Positions 8,551 to 15,823 of a stretch of 32,449 nt of DNA are shown here, in pieces. How positions within the stretch are numbered: position 1 is the stretch's first letter; each line of letters opens with the position of its first letter. Made by a program: the position numbers and the translations under genes. Below the pieces are notes generated by a model. That model did no database searches. It saw only the letters and a program-made list of their open reading frames with translations, and was not told the DNA's origin. Location: positions 1 through 32,449 of the forward strand of contig CAZVGZ010000037.1 in assembly GCA_964627605.1 (NCBI GenBank). Direction: 5' to 3'. This DNA comes from CAZVGZ01 sp964627605 (GTDB taxonomy: Bacteria; Latescibacterota; MWCZ01; CAZVGZ01).

Positions 8551-9504
8551 ATGCCGCGCTTACCCTCAATTAATTGCAGCAAATGCGAGCAACCGGTACC
8601 CGAACGAGAATCAGGGGAAGTAGGTACCGCTTCCACCTTTGAGGATTGCTTGCGAGCATGCCCACCATGCGGTCTCGCGTGGTCTAACGCAAATACTGAT
8701 GATAGGTCAAAACTTACTACCTTCGACCGCAACCCACTGTCATTCGCAGAGGATATCGCACCTTACATATCCGAGGGATATGAATGGGTTCTAGCGAACG
8801 CGTTTAACATCCATAACCGGACCAACAAGAGAAGAAAATTTGAAATGAGCACTTCTGAAGACCAGGTCACCTGGGTCGTTTTTCGATATCTACAACACTG
8901 CGACATGCTATCGGAAACACTTGGACATCTTGGGATAAAGGGGTTCTCCGGCAGTGTGAGGCCAACCATACTTTTGTGGGGTGTGCCGCTCCCCCAAGTC
9001 GGCGCAACGCTGGACTCTCGCGACCGACTTGTAGAGGTGTCAAACGCTCTAGGCGAACTCCGCAGCAGCCGCTCGGAGCCCGATGTGATTGTCGATGCCG
9101 GACCGGCGGGCCTCCTCTTCATTGAAGTCAAGCTGCGGAGTCCCAATGATCATAAATCCTCGGGCTACGAACATTGGGGAAAATACGAATCGAGAGACTC
9201 CCACGCTGATTGGGATGGCATAAAAGATGGCGGCCTATACGAGTTGGCAAGGAACTGGCGGATCGGGCTAGACATGGCTGGAGGACGGCCCTTCACCTTG
9301 ATGAACCTTCTCCCGGAAAAGACCTCGTCCAAAGAGCTCAATGAAATAGATGTTTTTAAAAGTCAACTGGCCACGCTCGAAAATCAGCACGAGTTTGGCC
9401 GCAAGTCTTGGGAAGATTTTCTGTCCGCCGTGCCGTACGTGGCGCCGTGGCTGCGTTCTTACCTTGCTGAGCGGAAGCTTGATATCCCAAATGGTGCCAA
9501 ATGA
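8551..9504 (+). CDS. zinc-ribbon plus PD-(D/E)XK nuclease-like protein
   Basis: This is a 317-residue protein I cannot place in a named family. The N-terminus has a zinc-ribbon-like pattern, C9-x2-C12 and C37-x2-C40. The central part carries a good PD-(D/E)XK nuclease core: EPDVIVDAGPAGLLFIEVKL, with D178 and the E192-x-K194 catalytic pair, and an upstream acidic helix around E103-D104. The fold suggests a standalone metal-dependent DNA or RNA endonuclease or a restriction-like enzyme. The open frame extends upstream to 8347 over the cupin, but ATG at 8551 with GGAG at 8539-8542 avoids that overlap and starts just before the zinc ribbon. Its stop overlaps the next gene's ATG (ATGA at 9501-9504). 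A nuclease is out of place in this metabolic string, so acquisition by transfer is possible. Confidence 0.7.
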   Translation: MPRLPSINCSKCEQPVPERESGEVGTASTFEDCLRACPPCGLAWSNANTDDRSKLTTFDRNPLSFAEDIAPYISEGYEWVLANAFNIHNRTNKRRKFEMSTSEDQVTWVVFRYLQHCDMLSETLGHLGIKGFSGSVRPTILLWGVPLPQVGATLDSRDRLVEVSNALGELRSSRSEPDVIVDAGPAGLLFIEVKLRSPNDHKSSGYEHWGKYESRDSHADWDGIKDGGLYELARNWRIGLDMAGGRPFTLMNLLPEKTSSKELNEIDVFKSQLATLENQHEFGRKSWEDFLSAVPYVAPWLRSYLAERKLDIPNGAK

Positions 9505-10907
9505 ACCTCCTTGTTTTATGCACTGACACATTCCGTGCTGACTATCTGGGTTGCTATGGAAACGATTGGGTGAAGACACCCAACCTGGACCGGTTGGCGA
9601 GCCAGGGTGTCAGGTTCAACGATTTCTACGGTGAGGGTTTGCCGACGATCCCCTCACGCAGAGCGTTCTACACCGGTCGCACGGTCTTCCCGTTTCGCTA
9701 CATCCCACAGAAGAGCGACCGCGTTCAGCTCCCAGGATGGCATCCGCTGTTCGAGGAGGACATCACTCTAGCGGAGTGGCTCGGTGGGCACGGTTACACT
9801 ACTGGATTGGTGAGCGACCTATATCACCTGATGAAACCCGGCAAAAACTTCCATCGCGGGTTCGACTCGTGGCAGTGGATAAGGGGTCAGGAGACCGACA
9901 AGCTCGTCCCGACACCTACGGCCGACGCCGATACATCCAACTACGCACGCCCCGATATACCAGCGGACGCCGAAAAACGCGTTGTCATGTCCCAGTACCT
10001 AAACAACCGCGCCCACTGGAAAGATGAGTCCGATCACTTCGCAGCGCAGGTGATGCAGGAAGCGAACCGCTGGCTCGAAAACTACGGCCACAAAAAACCG
10101 TGGATACTCTGGGTCGAGAGTTTTGATCCCCACGAGCCGTGGGATGCTCCCCAAGAGTTTTTGGAGATGTATTCAACAGACTATGACGGAATAGAACCGA
10201 TCTGGGCAGGTGCCAAGACTGACGATCACACCGACGAAGAGTTCGCACGAATAAAAGCACAGTACGCAGGCGAGTGCAGCCACGTTGACAAGTGGTGCGG
10301 CAGCGTGATAGATACTCTGGATCGGCTTGGTCTGAAAGACGAAACGATAGTCGTGTTCACGTCGGATCATGGCTGTATGATGGGCGAACAGTCTGAGATT
10401 CACAAAGGCGGCGACCGTTGCAGAATCCAGGTCACTCGTTCGCCACTCATCATCCGTCACCCGGACAAAGCATACGCTGGCACGGTGACCGACGGCTTTG
10501 CGCAGCAGCACGATCTCATGCCAACGCTTCTGGGCCTCCTGGGCAAAGACGTGCCTGACAGATGCAACGGTGTCGATTTCTGGCCGATGGTGACCCAAGA
10601 GCAGAAAGCGGGCGTGCGCGATGTAGTAATAAGCGCCTTCGGTTGGCACGCCGCTATCAGGACCAAGGAGTGGGTCTTGGTCACCCCGTGGGTGAACGAC
10701 CCGCCAGAAAACATGCGCGGGCCAGAACTCTACGACCGGCAGAGCGACCCGGAAGAGCTTGTTAACGTGTTCGACCAACATCCTGAAACCGCAAAAGAGC
10801 TACAAGTGCATCTGGACCAGATTTTCGTGGATCACCCAGAAGCCGAACGAACGATGGCAGAGCTCAAATCGCACACCCCAGCGGCGATACCTGGAGTCAG
10901 GTGGTAG
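9501..10907 (+). CDS. sulfatase-fold hydrolase with Thr at the nucleophile site
   Basis: This 468-residue protein has the alkaline-phosphatase/sulfatase superfamily architecture: N-terminal LVLCTDTFRADYLGCYG with metal-ligand D9, TPNLDRLASQGVRF, and the second metal site VVFTSDHGCMMGEQ. At the position where sulfatases carry C/S-x-P-x-R, whose Cys or Ser becomes formylglycine, it has T49-I-P-S-R53. Thr is the nucleophile in nucleotide pyrophosphatase/phosphodiesterase relatives, so a phosphodiesterase, phosphonate hydrolase or other non-sulfatase activity is plausible. No signal peptide is seen, suggesting cytoplasmic action. The ATG at 9501 overlaps the preceding nuclease stop by 4 bp. Confidence 0.85.
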   Translation: MNLLVLCTDTFRADYLGCYGNDWVKTPNLDRLASQGVRFNDFYGEGLPTIPSRRAFYTGRTVFPFRYIPQKSDRVQLPGWHPLFEEDITLAEWLGGHGYTTGLVSDLYHLMKPGKNFHRGFDSWQWIRGQETDKLVPTPTADADTSNYARPDIPADAEKRVVMSQYLNNRAHWKDESDHFAAQVMQEANRWLENYGHKKPWILWVESFDPHEPWDAPQEFLEMYSTDYDGIEPIWAGAKTDDHTDEEFARIKAQYAGECSHVDKWCGSVIDTLDRLGLKDETIVVFTSDHGCMMGEQSEIHKGGDRCRIQVTRSPLIIRHPDKAYAGTVTDGFAQQHDLMPTLLGLLGKDVPDRCNGVDFWPMVTQEQKAGVRDVVISAFGWHAAIRTKEWVLVTPWVNDPPENMRGPELYDRQSDPEELVNVFDQHPETAKELQVHLDQIFVDHPEAERTMAELKSHTPAAIPGVRW

Positions 10908-10997
10908 ACCTGAGTTCCCTCAAACCATCGTTTTGACCGAACTGCCCAGTCGCCGATGGGGAAGCATCTTGGCCGGTTTCATATCGTAGGGAACAGC

Positions 10998-11879
10998 ATG
11001 ATGGTGGGTCTAATAGGCTTGGGACTTGTAGGGTCGGCGCTGGTAAAGCGGTTCACCTGTGCTGATCTCGAAGTGATCGGCTTCGACATCGACGAGACCA
11101 AAGTCAAAGAGTCCGTCAACAACGGTATGGTCGCAGCGGGTTCACCACAGCACGTCGCCGAACAGGTAGACAGGGTGATGCTGTCGCTCCCTAATTCGTC
11201 TGTGGTGGACCAGGTGGTGAAGGGCGACGGCGGTGTCGCAGCGGCGACAGAACCGCCAGAGATAATCATCGACACCACCACCGCCGACCCGGTGATGTCG
11301 GTCACGTTGGGCGACTGGTTGCAGGAGAGGGAAATAGGGTTCCTGGACGCCACCATATTAGGGTCGAGCAAGCAGGTTGAGGATGGCGATGTACTGCTGA
11401 TGGTCGGTGGCGATAGCGCGGTCGTTTCGACTTGCGATGATATTTTTTCCACGTTCGCTCGGCGCGTGTTCCACATGGGCGAACAGGGCAAAGGGGCCGA
11501 GGCCAAGCTGGTGGTCAACCTGGTACTGGGGCTAAACCGGTTGGTGTTGGCCGAAGGTTTGGTGCTAGGTCAAAAAGCTGGGATGGACGCCTCGGCACTG
11601 CTTGATGTCCTCGTTGAGGGTGCCGCCTATTCAAGGGTCATGGACGCCAAAGGCCCCAAAATGATCGACGGCGACTTCACCCCTCAAGCCCGGCTTGCAC
11701 AGCACCTAAAAGACGTCGAACTGATCCTAGAATTGGGCGCACGCACCGATACCCCCCTCCCTGTCAGCGCACTACATGCCCAGATACTCCGCTCTGGAGT
11801 GGCCCAGGGCTTTGGCGGCGATGACAATTCAGCGGTGATAAGAGCACTTAGGCGGATGGCTGGGCTGGAGGAGAACTAG
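10998..11879 (+). CDS. beta-hydroxyacid dehydrogenase (3-hydroxyisobutyrate dehydrogenase-like)
   Basis: This 293-residue NAD(P)-dependent oxidoreductase belongs to the 3-hydroxyisobutyrate / tartronate semialdehyde reductase family. The N-terminal Rossmann motif is GLIGLGLVGSAL (4-15), the substrate loop is GSSKQVEDGDVLLMVGG (122-138), and the catalytic Lys is K170 in GKGAEAKLVVN. The frame extends to 10956, but ATG at 10998 with GGGA at 10989-10992 gives the usual start immediately before the nucleotide-binding strand. It is the last gene of the plus-strand string; with an upstream 2-keto-acid aldolase it could reduce an aldehyde acid released by that enzyme, which is inference from order only. 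Confidence 0.88.
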   Translation: MMVGLIGLGLVGSALVKRFTCADLEVIGFDIDETKVKESVNNGMVAAGSPQHVAEQVDRVMLSLPNSSVVDQVVKGDGGVAAATEPPEIIIDTTTADPVMSVTLGDWLQEREIGFLDATILGSSKQVEDGDVLLMVGGDSAVVSTCDDIFSTFARRVFHMGEQGKGAEAKLVVNLVLGLNRLVLAEGLVLGQKAGMDASALLDVLVEGAAYSRVMDAKGPKMIDGDFTPQARLAQHLKDVELILELGARTDTPLPVSALHAQILRSGVAQGFGGDDNSAVIRALRRMAGLEEN

Positions 11880-12198
11880 ATTACCGCTGAATCGCCCGCT
11901 GTATCCACTGCCTGAATTGGGACTATAAGCTAGACCTCCCAATCAAACGCCGGATCAGACGCAGTACCTTCGCAGGCGCGGACAACGTGACCTGAGATAT
12001 TTTCCGACTCCTCTATCGCCGCCTCGACGAAGTGATAAAACACTCCTCGGTTAGTTGGATCGGACATTGTGCAACCTGGCCCCATGTGCGTGCAGATACC
12101 CCAACCACCGCTGCCGGTAGTCACGAACGGTATGCCGTGATGCTCGTGGAAGTCATAGCACAATACGTGCGAGCAGCAGACCAGGGAGACTTTGCGCG

Positions 12199-12203
12199 AT
12201 ATC
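12199..12203. repeat. left copy of 5-bp direct repeat (ATATC)
   Basis: ATATC here matches ATATC at 12626-12630. Collapsing the two copies rejoins the phosphoesterase frame, as expected of a target duplication. Confidence 0.6.
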
Positions 12204-12208
12204 ACTAT

Positions 12209-12250
12209 TTCTTAATCAGTTGGTTCCAGGTTCGACTCCTGGCGGGAGTA
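12209..12250 (+). other. 3' half of a tRNA-Lys(CTT) gene (fragment)
   Basis: The sequence has an anticodon loop TTCTTAA (CTT at 12211-12213), the 3' anticodon stem TCAGT, a perfect T-arm (CCAGG, loop TTCGACT, CCTGG at 12226-12242), the 3' acceptor strand CGGGAGT and discriminator A at 12250. No matching 5' acceptor ACTCCCG or D-arm occurs upstream; the left side is phosphoesterase coding sequence. It is therefore half a tRNA, the part that tyrosine integrases commonly use as attachment identity block. Confidence 0.7.
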
Positions 12251-12314
12251 CTCCTTTATTTTAACAGACTTAGGCGATATTTTGGACCTTTGATTTAATC
12301 CTCCAGAAGCTGCT

Positions 12315-12333
12315 GTGGCACATTGACGGCACA
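12315..12333 (-). repeat. paired TGTGCC repeat (11-bp period)
   Basis: On the minus strand this reads TGTGCC-N5-TGTGCCAC. The same arrangement occurs on the plus strand at 32215-32233. It resembles integrase arm-type sites and lies about 65 bp from the tRNA fragment. Confidence 0.45.
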
Positions 12334-12400
12334 CTTCTAAACGACTAAACACCTTTCAACTCGTCACACCACAACAATCTACAAACCCCAATTGCCATAG

Positions 12401-12574
12401 CGACGACTGCCAAACGAAGTGGCCCGAGAGCGGATTAAAGAGTTCATCGAGGACGTGTAAAACTGGAAACGGTTGCATTCAGTGCTGGGCTATCGAAGTC
12501 CAGAGCAGTTCGGACAGAACATCACACAAACTCAGGACAGCCTGCACCACTCATACCAAATCTGTCCAACTTGA
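12401..12574 (+). pseudogene. IS3-family transposase (orfB) C-terminal remnant
   Basis: The plus-strand frame encodes VARERIKEFIEDV, a TAA stop at 12458-12460, then NWKRLHSVLGYRSPEQF and a tail ending at TGA 12572-12574. This is the end of the IS3-family integrase (rve) domain, where HSxLGYxSPxxF is diagnostic. The TAA sits where Tyr is expected (DVYNWKRLH), a one-base nonsense change. The rest of the transposase is missing, so it is non-functional. Confidence 0.85.
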
Positions 12575-12625
12575 GGTGTGCACTTCACTACCTGTTGTAG
12601 CTAGTTGTCGTCTAATGGCTAACAT

Positions 12626-12630
12626 ATATC
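12626..12630. repeat. right copy of 5-bp direct repeat (ATATC)
   Basis: This is the partner of the ATATC at 12199-12203 at the other edge of the insert. Confidence 0.6.
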
Positions 12631-13192
12631 TCCATGAACTCAGTTTCGCGGTTGGGATCGCGATCGGGATGAAACCAGTCGGTGTGCGGTGAAAAATGGT
12701 CGCCAAAACTCGGCGGGCTATGATTAAGGACGATCCGCACAAGATGGTCGTCGCCGCTAAGCGCGTTGTCTAAAAACTGTAGGTCTTCTTCACGGAGACC
12801 GCCGGTGTACCACTGATTGTTGATCGCCACAAACCGTGTACTGCCGTAGTCGAATGAGAAATTGACAGACCAGTGAATTTTTTCGAACGTATCCCATCCA
12901 ACAAGATCGTTCCGGTCGTGATTGCCGATGATGCATATATCCGGGATTCCCAGGTCTTTGATTGAGTCGAAGTAGTGTTCATGTCTTTCTGGCGTTTAGG
13001 ACCGGCAAAATCACCGAGAGTCGCCAAAAAATCGGGTCTGCTGTCACTGATCTGCTTCAACAGCGCACCAAAAATCAGATCGCCAGCAGGCTGGGGGGAC
13101 GCGCCACTGTCCCCCAAAAAATGCGAAGCGGATCGGGTATTTTGCCGGTGCGGCGGTGATCCGCTCAATCATTTCAGCATTGCGCAGACACA

Positions 13193-14044
13193 TCACGCCG
13201 CTACCAGCTCAAGCGTCTCACTGACAGCAAGCATATGTTCGACGTTGAGCTTGACCTGGTCCAGATATTTTGGGAAAAACCCAACACAGATAGCGTCGTT
13301 GGGTTTGATGTTGTCGACAGTAAACTGAAAAGTCTCTCGCACCTGCTCTTGTGTGGCACACAGTCTGGATGCCCCAAGGATTTTGAACGCGATGCAAGGT
13401 TTTTCGGTTTGCTGAATGACACCGCACATCCTTTTGGGATGATCCGAGCCGAACAGATGATCTTCTGGCCCCTGCTCTGCCTCTGAGACAATAACGCTCT
13501 CCCGTGCGCCGCTTTGGCTCAAATTGTAGAAGCAGTTCATATAGAAATCGACATCCCAATCGTTGTCTTCTATATATTCGAACACCTCAGGGATATGCGA
13601 ACAGACACCCACTAGCACACCTTGGTCACGCATACATTTGAGGTAGTCCTGGGTCTTGTCGATTTCGCCGTTCAGCCAGAAGCTGTCAGTACGCGAGCCA
13701 TGGTGATATATCCCTTTGGCTCCAGCTGCGGCTATTACCTTGATATTCTGGAAAACATCGTGCATCTCAGATGCTGTCTGAGCGATCCAGTTCATCTGTC
13801 CACCCTCGCGGCGGAACAGCTCTAACCAATAAAGCACATGGTGATAGTCCCCCCGTGCCAGCCACGTATCTATCCCTTGGGCTTCGCAGTTGTGAAGCAG
13901 CTTCACCACGTTCTCCGCCGTGAAATACTCCCTCATGTCCCGGCTCATATTTTCGCTGACATGAGAGTTGCCGCACGGCGGGTTGTGGCCGACAATGAGC
14001 CTGCTTAGCTCCAAATCGCCTATCGTTACTTTGGGCATGGTCAT
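13193..14044 (-). CDS. unassigned protein, possibly TIM-barrel (aldo/keto reductase-like)
   Basis: This 283-residue protein is not confidently recognised. Its N-terminus, LELSRLIVGHNPPCGNSHV, resembles the opening of aldo/keto-reductase-like barrels (SRLIxGGNPxSGFSH), and alternating helix/strand stretches such as NIKVIAAAGAKGIYHHGSR and GVLVGVCSHIPEVF fit a TIM barrel. It has no signal peptide or membrane segment and is rich in His and Cys (HNPPCGNSH, YHHGSR, GVCSHIP), which could bind metal. I chose the ATG at 14044, with GGAG eight bases upstream; an in-frame ATG at 14077 would add eleven residues. Its TGA overlaps the ATG of the phosphoesterase pseudogene, so the two were once an operon. 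It is divergent from the methyltransferase gene at 14237. Confidence 0.7.
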   Translation of the reverse strand: MTMPKVTIGDLELSRLIVGHNPPCGNSHVSENMSRDMREYFTAENVVKLLHNCEAQGIDTWLARGDYHHVLYWLELFRREGGQMNWIAQTASEMHDVFQNIKVIAAAGAKGIYHHGSRTDSFWLNGEIDKTQDYLKCMRDQGVLVGVCSHIPEVFEYIEDNDWDVDFYMNCFYNLSQSGARESVIVSEAEQGPEDHLFGSDHPKRMCGVIQQTEKPCIAFKILGASRLCATQEQVRETFQFTVDNIKPNDAICVGFFPKYLDQVKLNVEHMLAVSETLELVAA

Positions 14045-14236
14045 TGGTCGATCTCCGGTGTTGGTGATGGGCGTCAATACTCAAATCAATATCACAGCGA
14101 ACTGCCGCCGGGCAAATACCCCACTGGGATTTGCCTCCAACTCAATCAGACTGTAGGTTTTCGGTAGTGCGGTTCTCCGCCCAATCAGCGCCAATCGTCG
14201 GCAAGGCCTACGTGTAATATCAAGGGAGAAACAGAT

Positions 14237-15334
14237 ATGACCACCCGCGACCGCTTTCTTGCCGCAATACACAACGAGAAGGCCGATCGGATGCCATGCC
14301 AGGTGCATAGCTGGATGGGCTACTACCTCAACACCTACTTAGGCGGCATGGATCAGTGGGCCGCATATGATCATTTTGGAATGGACGCTGTGATCTACGT
14401 CGGCCCAAACGCCAACTACACCGATCAGCAGAATGCCAACTGGCAGAGCGAGAGCACGCCTCATAAAGACAACGGCGATGGAACGTGGTCCTGGCAGACT
14501 ACCCATCACACCCCTGAAGGCGATCTGACCGTCGGCCACCAGGCCAACCCTATTACCGGCTGGATCACCAAACCGCCCATTGAGTCCGAGCAGGACTGGG
14601 AACTCCACGAAAAATACGCCCCGGTACCAACACTCGACTGGAGTCTGGCTGTTAAGGCAAAAGACCGTCTTGGCGAAAAGGGCATCGTCCGAGGAGGCGC
14701 CTGGGGGTTCGGTCAGGGCAGTCCATGGCAGGACCTCTGTATTTTGATGGACACTGTTCCGGTGATCCTGGCCGCTAAAGACAAGCCTGACTGGGTTCAC
14801 CACGCCCTCTCTGTGATACTGAGCAAGCGGCTAGAAGCAATTGAAAAATCGGGAAATATCCCTGTGGACATCATCGAATGTGGTGGAGGTGCAGGCTCCA
14901 ATACCGTAATAAGCCCGGACATGCACGAAGAGTTCTGCCTTCCCTACGACCAGAAGCAACACGCAGCGATCCACGAAAAAGGGCCGCAGATAGTCTACCA
15001 CCTGTGCGGTGGAGTCATGCAGACGCTCGATCTGGTCGCCCAAAACGGTGCCGACGGTCTGGAGACTATGACTCCACCAGGCATGGGCGGCGATTGCGAT
15101 TTAGAAAAAGCCACCAAGCAGGTAGGCGACAAGCTTTTCTTTATAGGCGGATTCGACCAGAGCGCCGGATTTGAGAACGGGTCTCCAGAAGCCGCCCGTG
15201 ACTTAGTATTGGACTGCCACGAAGCCTGCCCCGACGGCGGCTACATCTGCGCACCGTCCGACCACTTTTTCCACGGTGACCCCGAAAGCGTCCAGGCGTT
15301 TTCAGACGCCGCCAAGGATTGTCATTACAATTGA
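14237..15334 (+). CDS. uroporphyrinogen decarboxylase (URO-D) / MtaA-like methyltransferase
   Basis: This 365-residue protein of the URO-D superfamily begins with the typical TTRDRFLAAIHNEKADRMP. The zinc motif of the corrinoid-dependent MtaA/MtbA/CmuA methyltransferases is visible as H255-x-C257 (YHLCGGV) and C338 (GGYICAPSDHFF). That points to methyl transfer between a corrinoid protein and a thiol or folate rather than heme synthesis, since no other heme genes are near. AGGGAG at 14221-14226 precedes the ATG. No corrinoid protein gene lies beside it. It may feed methyl groups to the folate enzymes at 21981-24269; this link is inferred from function, not from operon position. Confidence 0.8.
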   Translation: MTTRDRFLAAIHNEKADRMPCQVHSWMGYYLNTYLGGMDQWAAYDHFGMDAVIYVGPNANYTDQQNANWQSESTPHKDNGDGTWSWQTTHHTPEGDLTVGHQANPITGWITKPPIESEQDWELHEKYAPVPTLDWSLAVKAKDRLGEKGIVRGGAWGFGQGSPWQDLCILMDTVPVILAAKDKPDWVHHALSVILSKRLEAIEKSGNIPVDIIECGGGAGSNTVISPDMHEEFCLPYDQKQHAAIHEKGPQIVYHLCGGVMQTLDLVAQNGADGLETMTPPGMGGDCDLEKATKQVGDKLFFIGGFDQSAGFENGSPEAARDLVLDCHEACPDGGYICAPSDHFFHGDPESVQAFSDAAKDCHYN

Positions 15335-15577
15335 CAGACGTGGAATTCCGGTCTCCGGCCAGGTCCAATCCCAACGATTGCCGGTGACGATATTTAGTCG
15401 GATGTCGCAGGGCTACAGATTTGGTGCCTGGGTGGATGCAACCAAAGAGGCGGCACTATTGCCCAAGCCAGTTGAGTGTTTTGTGCGCTGACAATACTTG
15501 ACCCTCCCGTCTCGGTTCATCTATTTTTCTACGTCTGGGTCTGACGTGCGCATCCGTCACAACTCAGGGCGTTTTTA

Positions 15578-15652
15578 GGGCCGTTAGCTCAGACTGGTTA
15601 GAGTGCCTGCTTGACATGCAGGAGGTCACTGGTTCAACTCCAGTACGGCCCA
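15578..15652 (+). tRNA. tRNA-Val (anticodon GAC)
   Basis: This 75-nt cloverleaf has acceptor GGGCCGT paired with ACGGCCC, a D-arm GCTC/GAGT, anticodon stem CCTGC/GCAGG around TTGACAT (GAC at 15612-15614), a 5-nt variable loop, T-arm ACTGG-TTCAACT-CCAGT, and discriminator A. The 3' CCA is not encoded. It is intact, unlike the tRNA-Lys fragment. Confidence 0.95.
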
Positions 15653-15823
15653 TATTCGGCCCCGTGCCACAATTTACGCGGGGCTGATTCCACATTAGGG
15701 ATAGCTCACGTAGCTGTTTCCTTCCTCAGATGCTAATTTTGAAACAACTGATCCGTAGGCCGTTCCATCACAGAGTTGGCCGGCTCAACCCTCCCACCTC
15801 CCAGATAACAGGCGAGGACTCAA

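Larger units (their letters stand above)
12204..12625. mobile_element. 422-bp insert of mobile-element debris
   Basis: This block interrupts the metallophosphoesterase gene and is bounded by ATATC at 12199-12203 and 12626-12630. It contains a tRNA-Lys 3' half at its left edge, a paired TGTGCC repeat, and a decayed IS3-family transposase C-terminus. No intact gene is present. It may be a reduced integrative element or IS that carried or captured a tRNA end. The outer ends show no convincing inverted repeat. Confidence 0.65.
11930..13193 (-). pseudogene. calcineurin-like metallophosphoesterase, frameshifted and interrupted by an insert
   Basis: This is a degraded phosphoesterase of about 280 codons. 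Its ATG at 13193 overlaps the TGA of the upstream gene (TGATG). Core motifs appear in successive frames: GDSGASP, LGDFAGP, IIGNHD, VLNHSPPS, then after an interruption CCSHVLCYDFHEHHGI and TTGSGGW. One extra T in the T6 run at 13116-13121 and one missing A at 12995-12997 shift the frame. After FMEI (codons to 12627) a 422-bp insert breaks the gene; reading resumes in frame at 12202 as ISRKVSLVCCSH. Removing the insert with one copy of the 5-bp repeat restores the frame exactly. The homopolymer shifts could be sequencing errors, but the insert makes loss of function likely. Confidence 0.85.

Noticed and set aside
12600..12625. Possible 5' half of a tRNA (GTCGTCTAATGGCTAACAT) at the right edge of the insert.
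   Set aside because: It resembles a tRNA D-arm region, but no acceptor partner or second D-stem strand can be shown, and its 7 bp do not pair with the tRNA-Lys 3' fragment.
15276..15491. Open frame of 71 codons crossing the end of the URO-D gene toward tRNA-Val.
   Set aside because: Most of it is a shadow of the methyltransferase gene; the remaining tail has no start signal or family resemblance.
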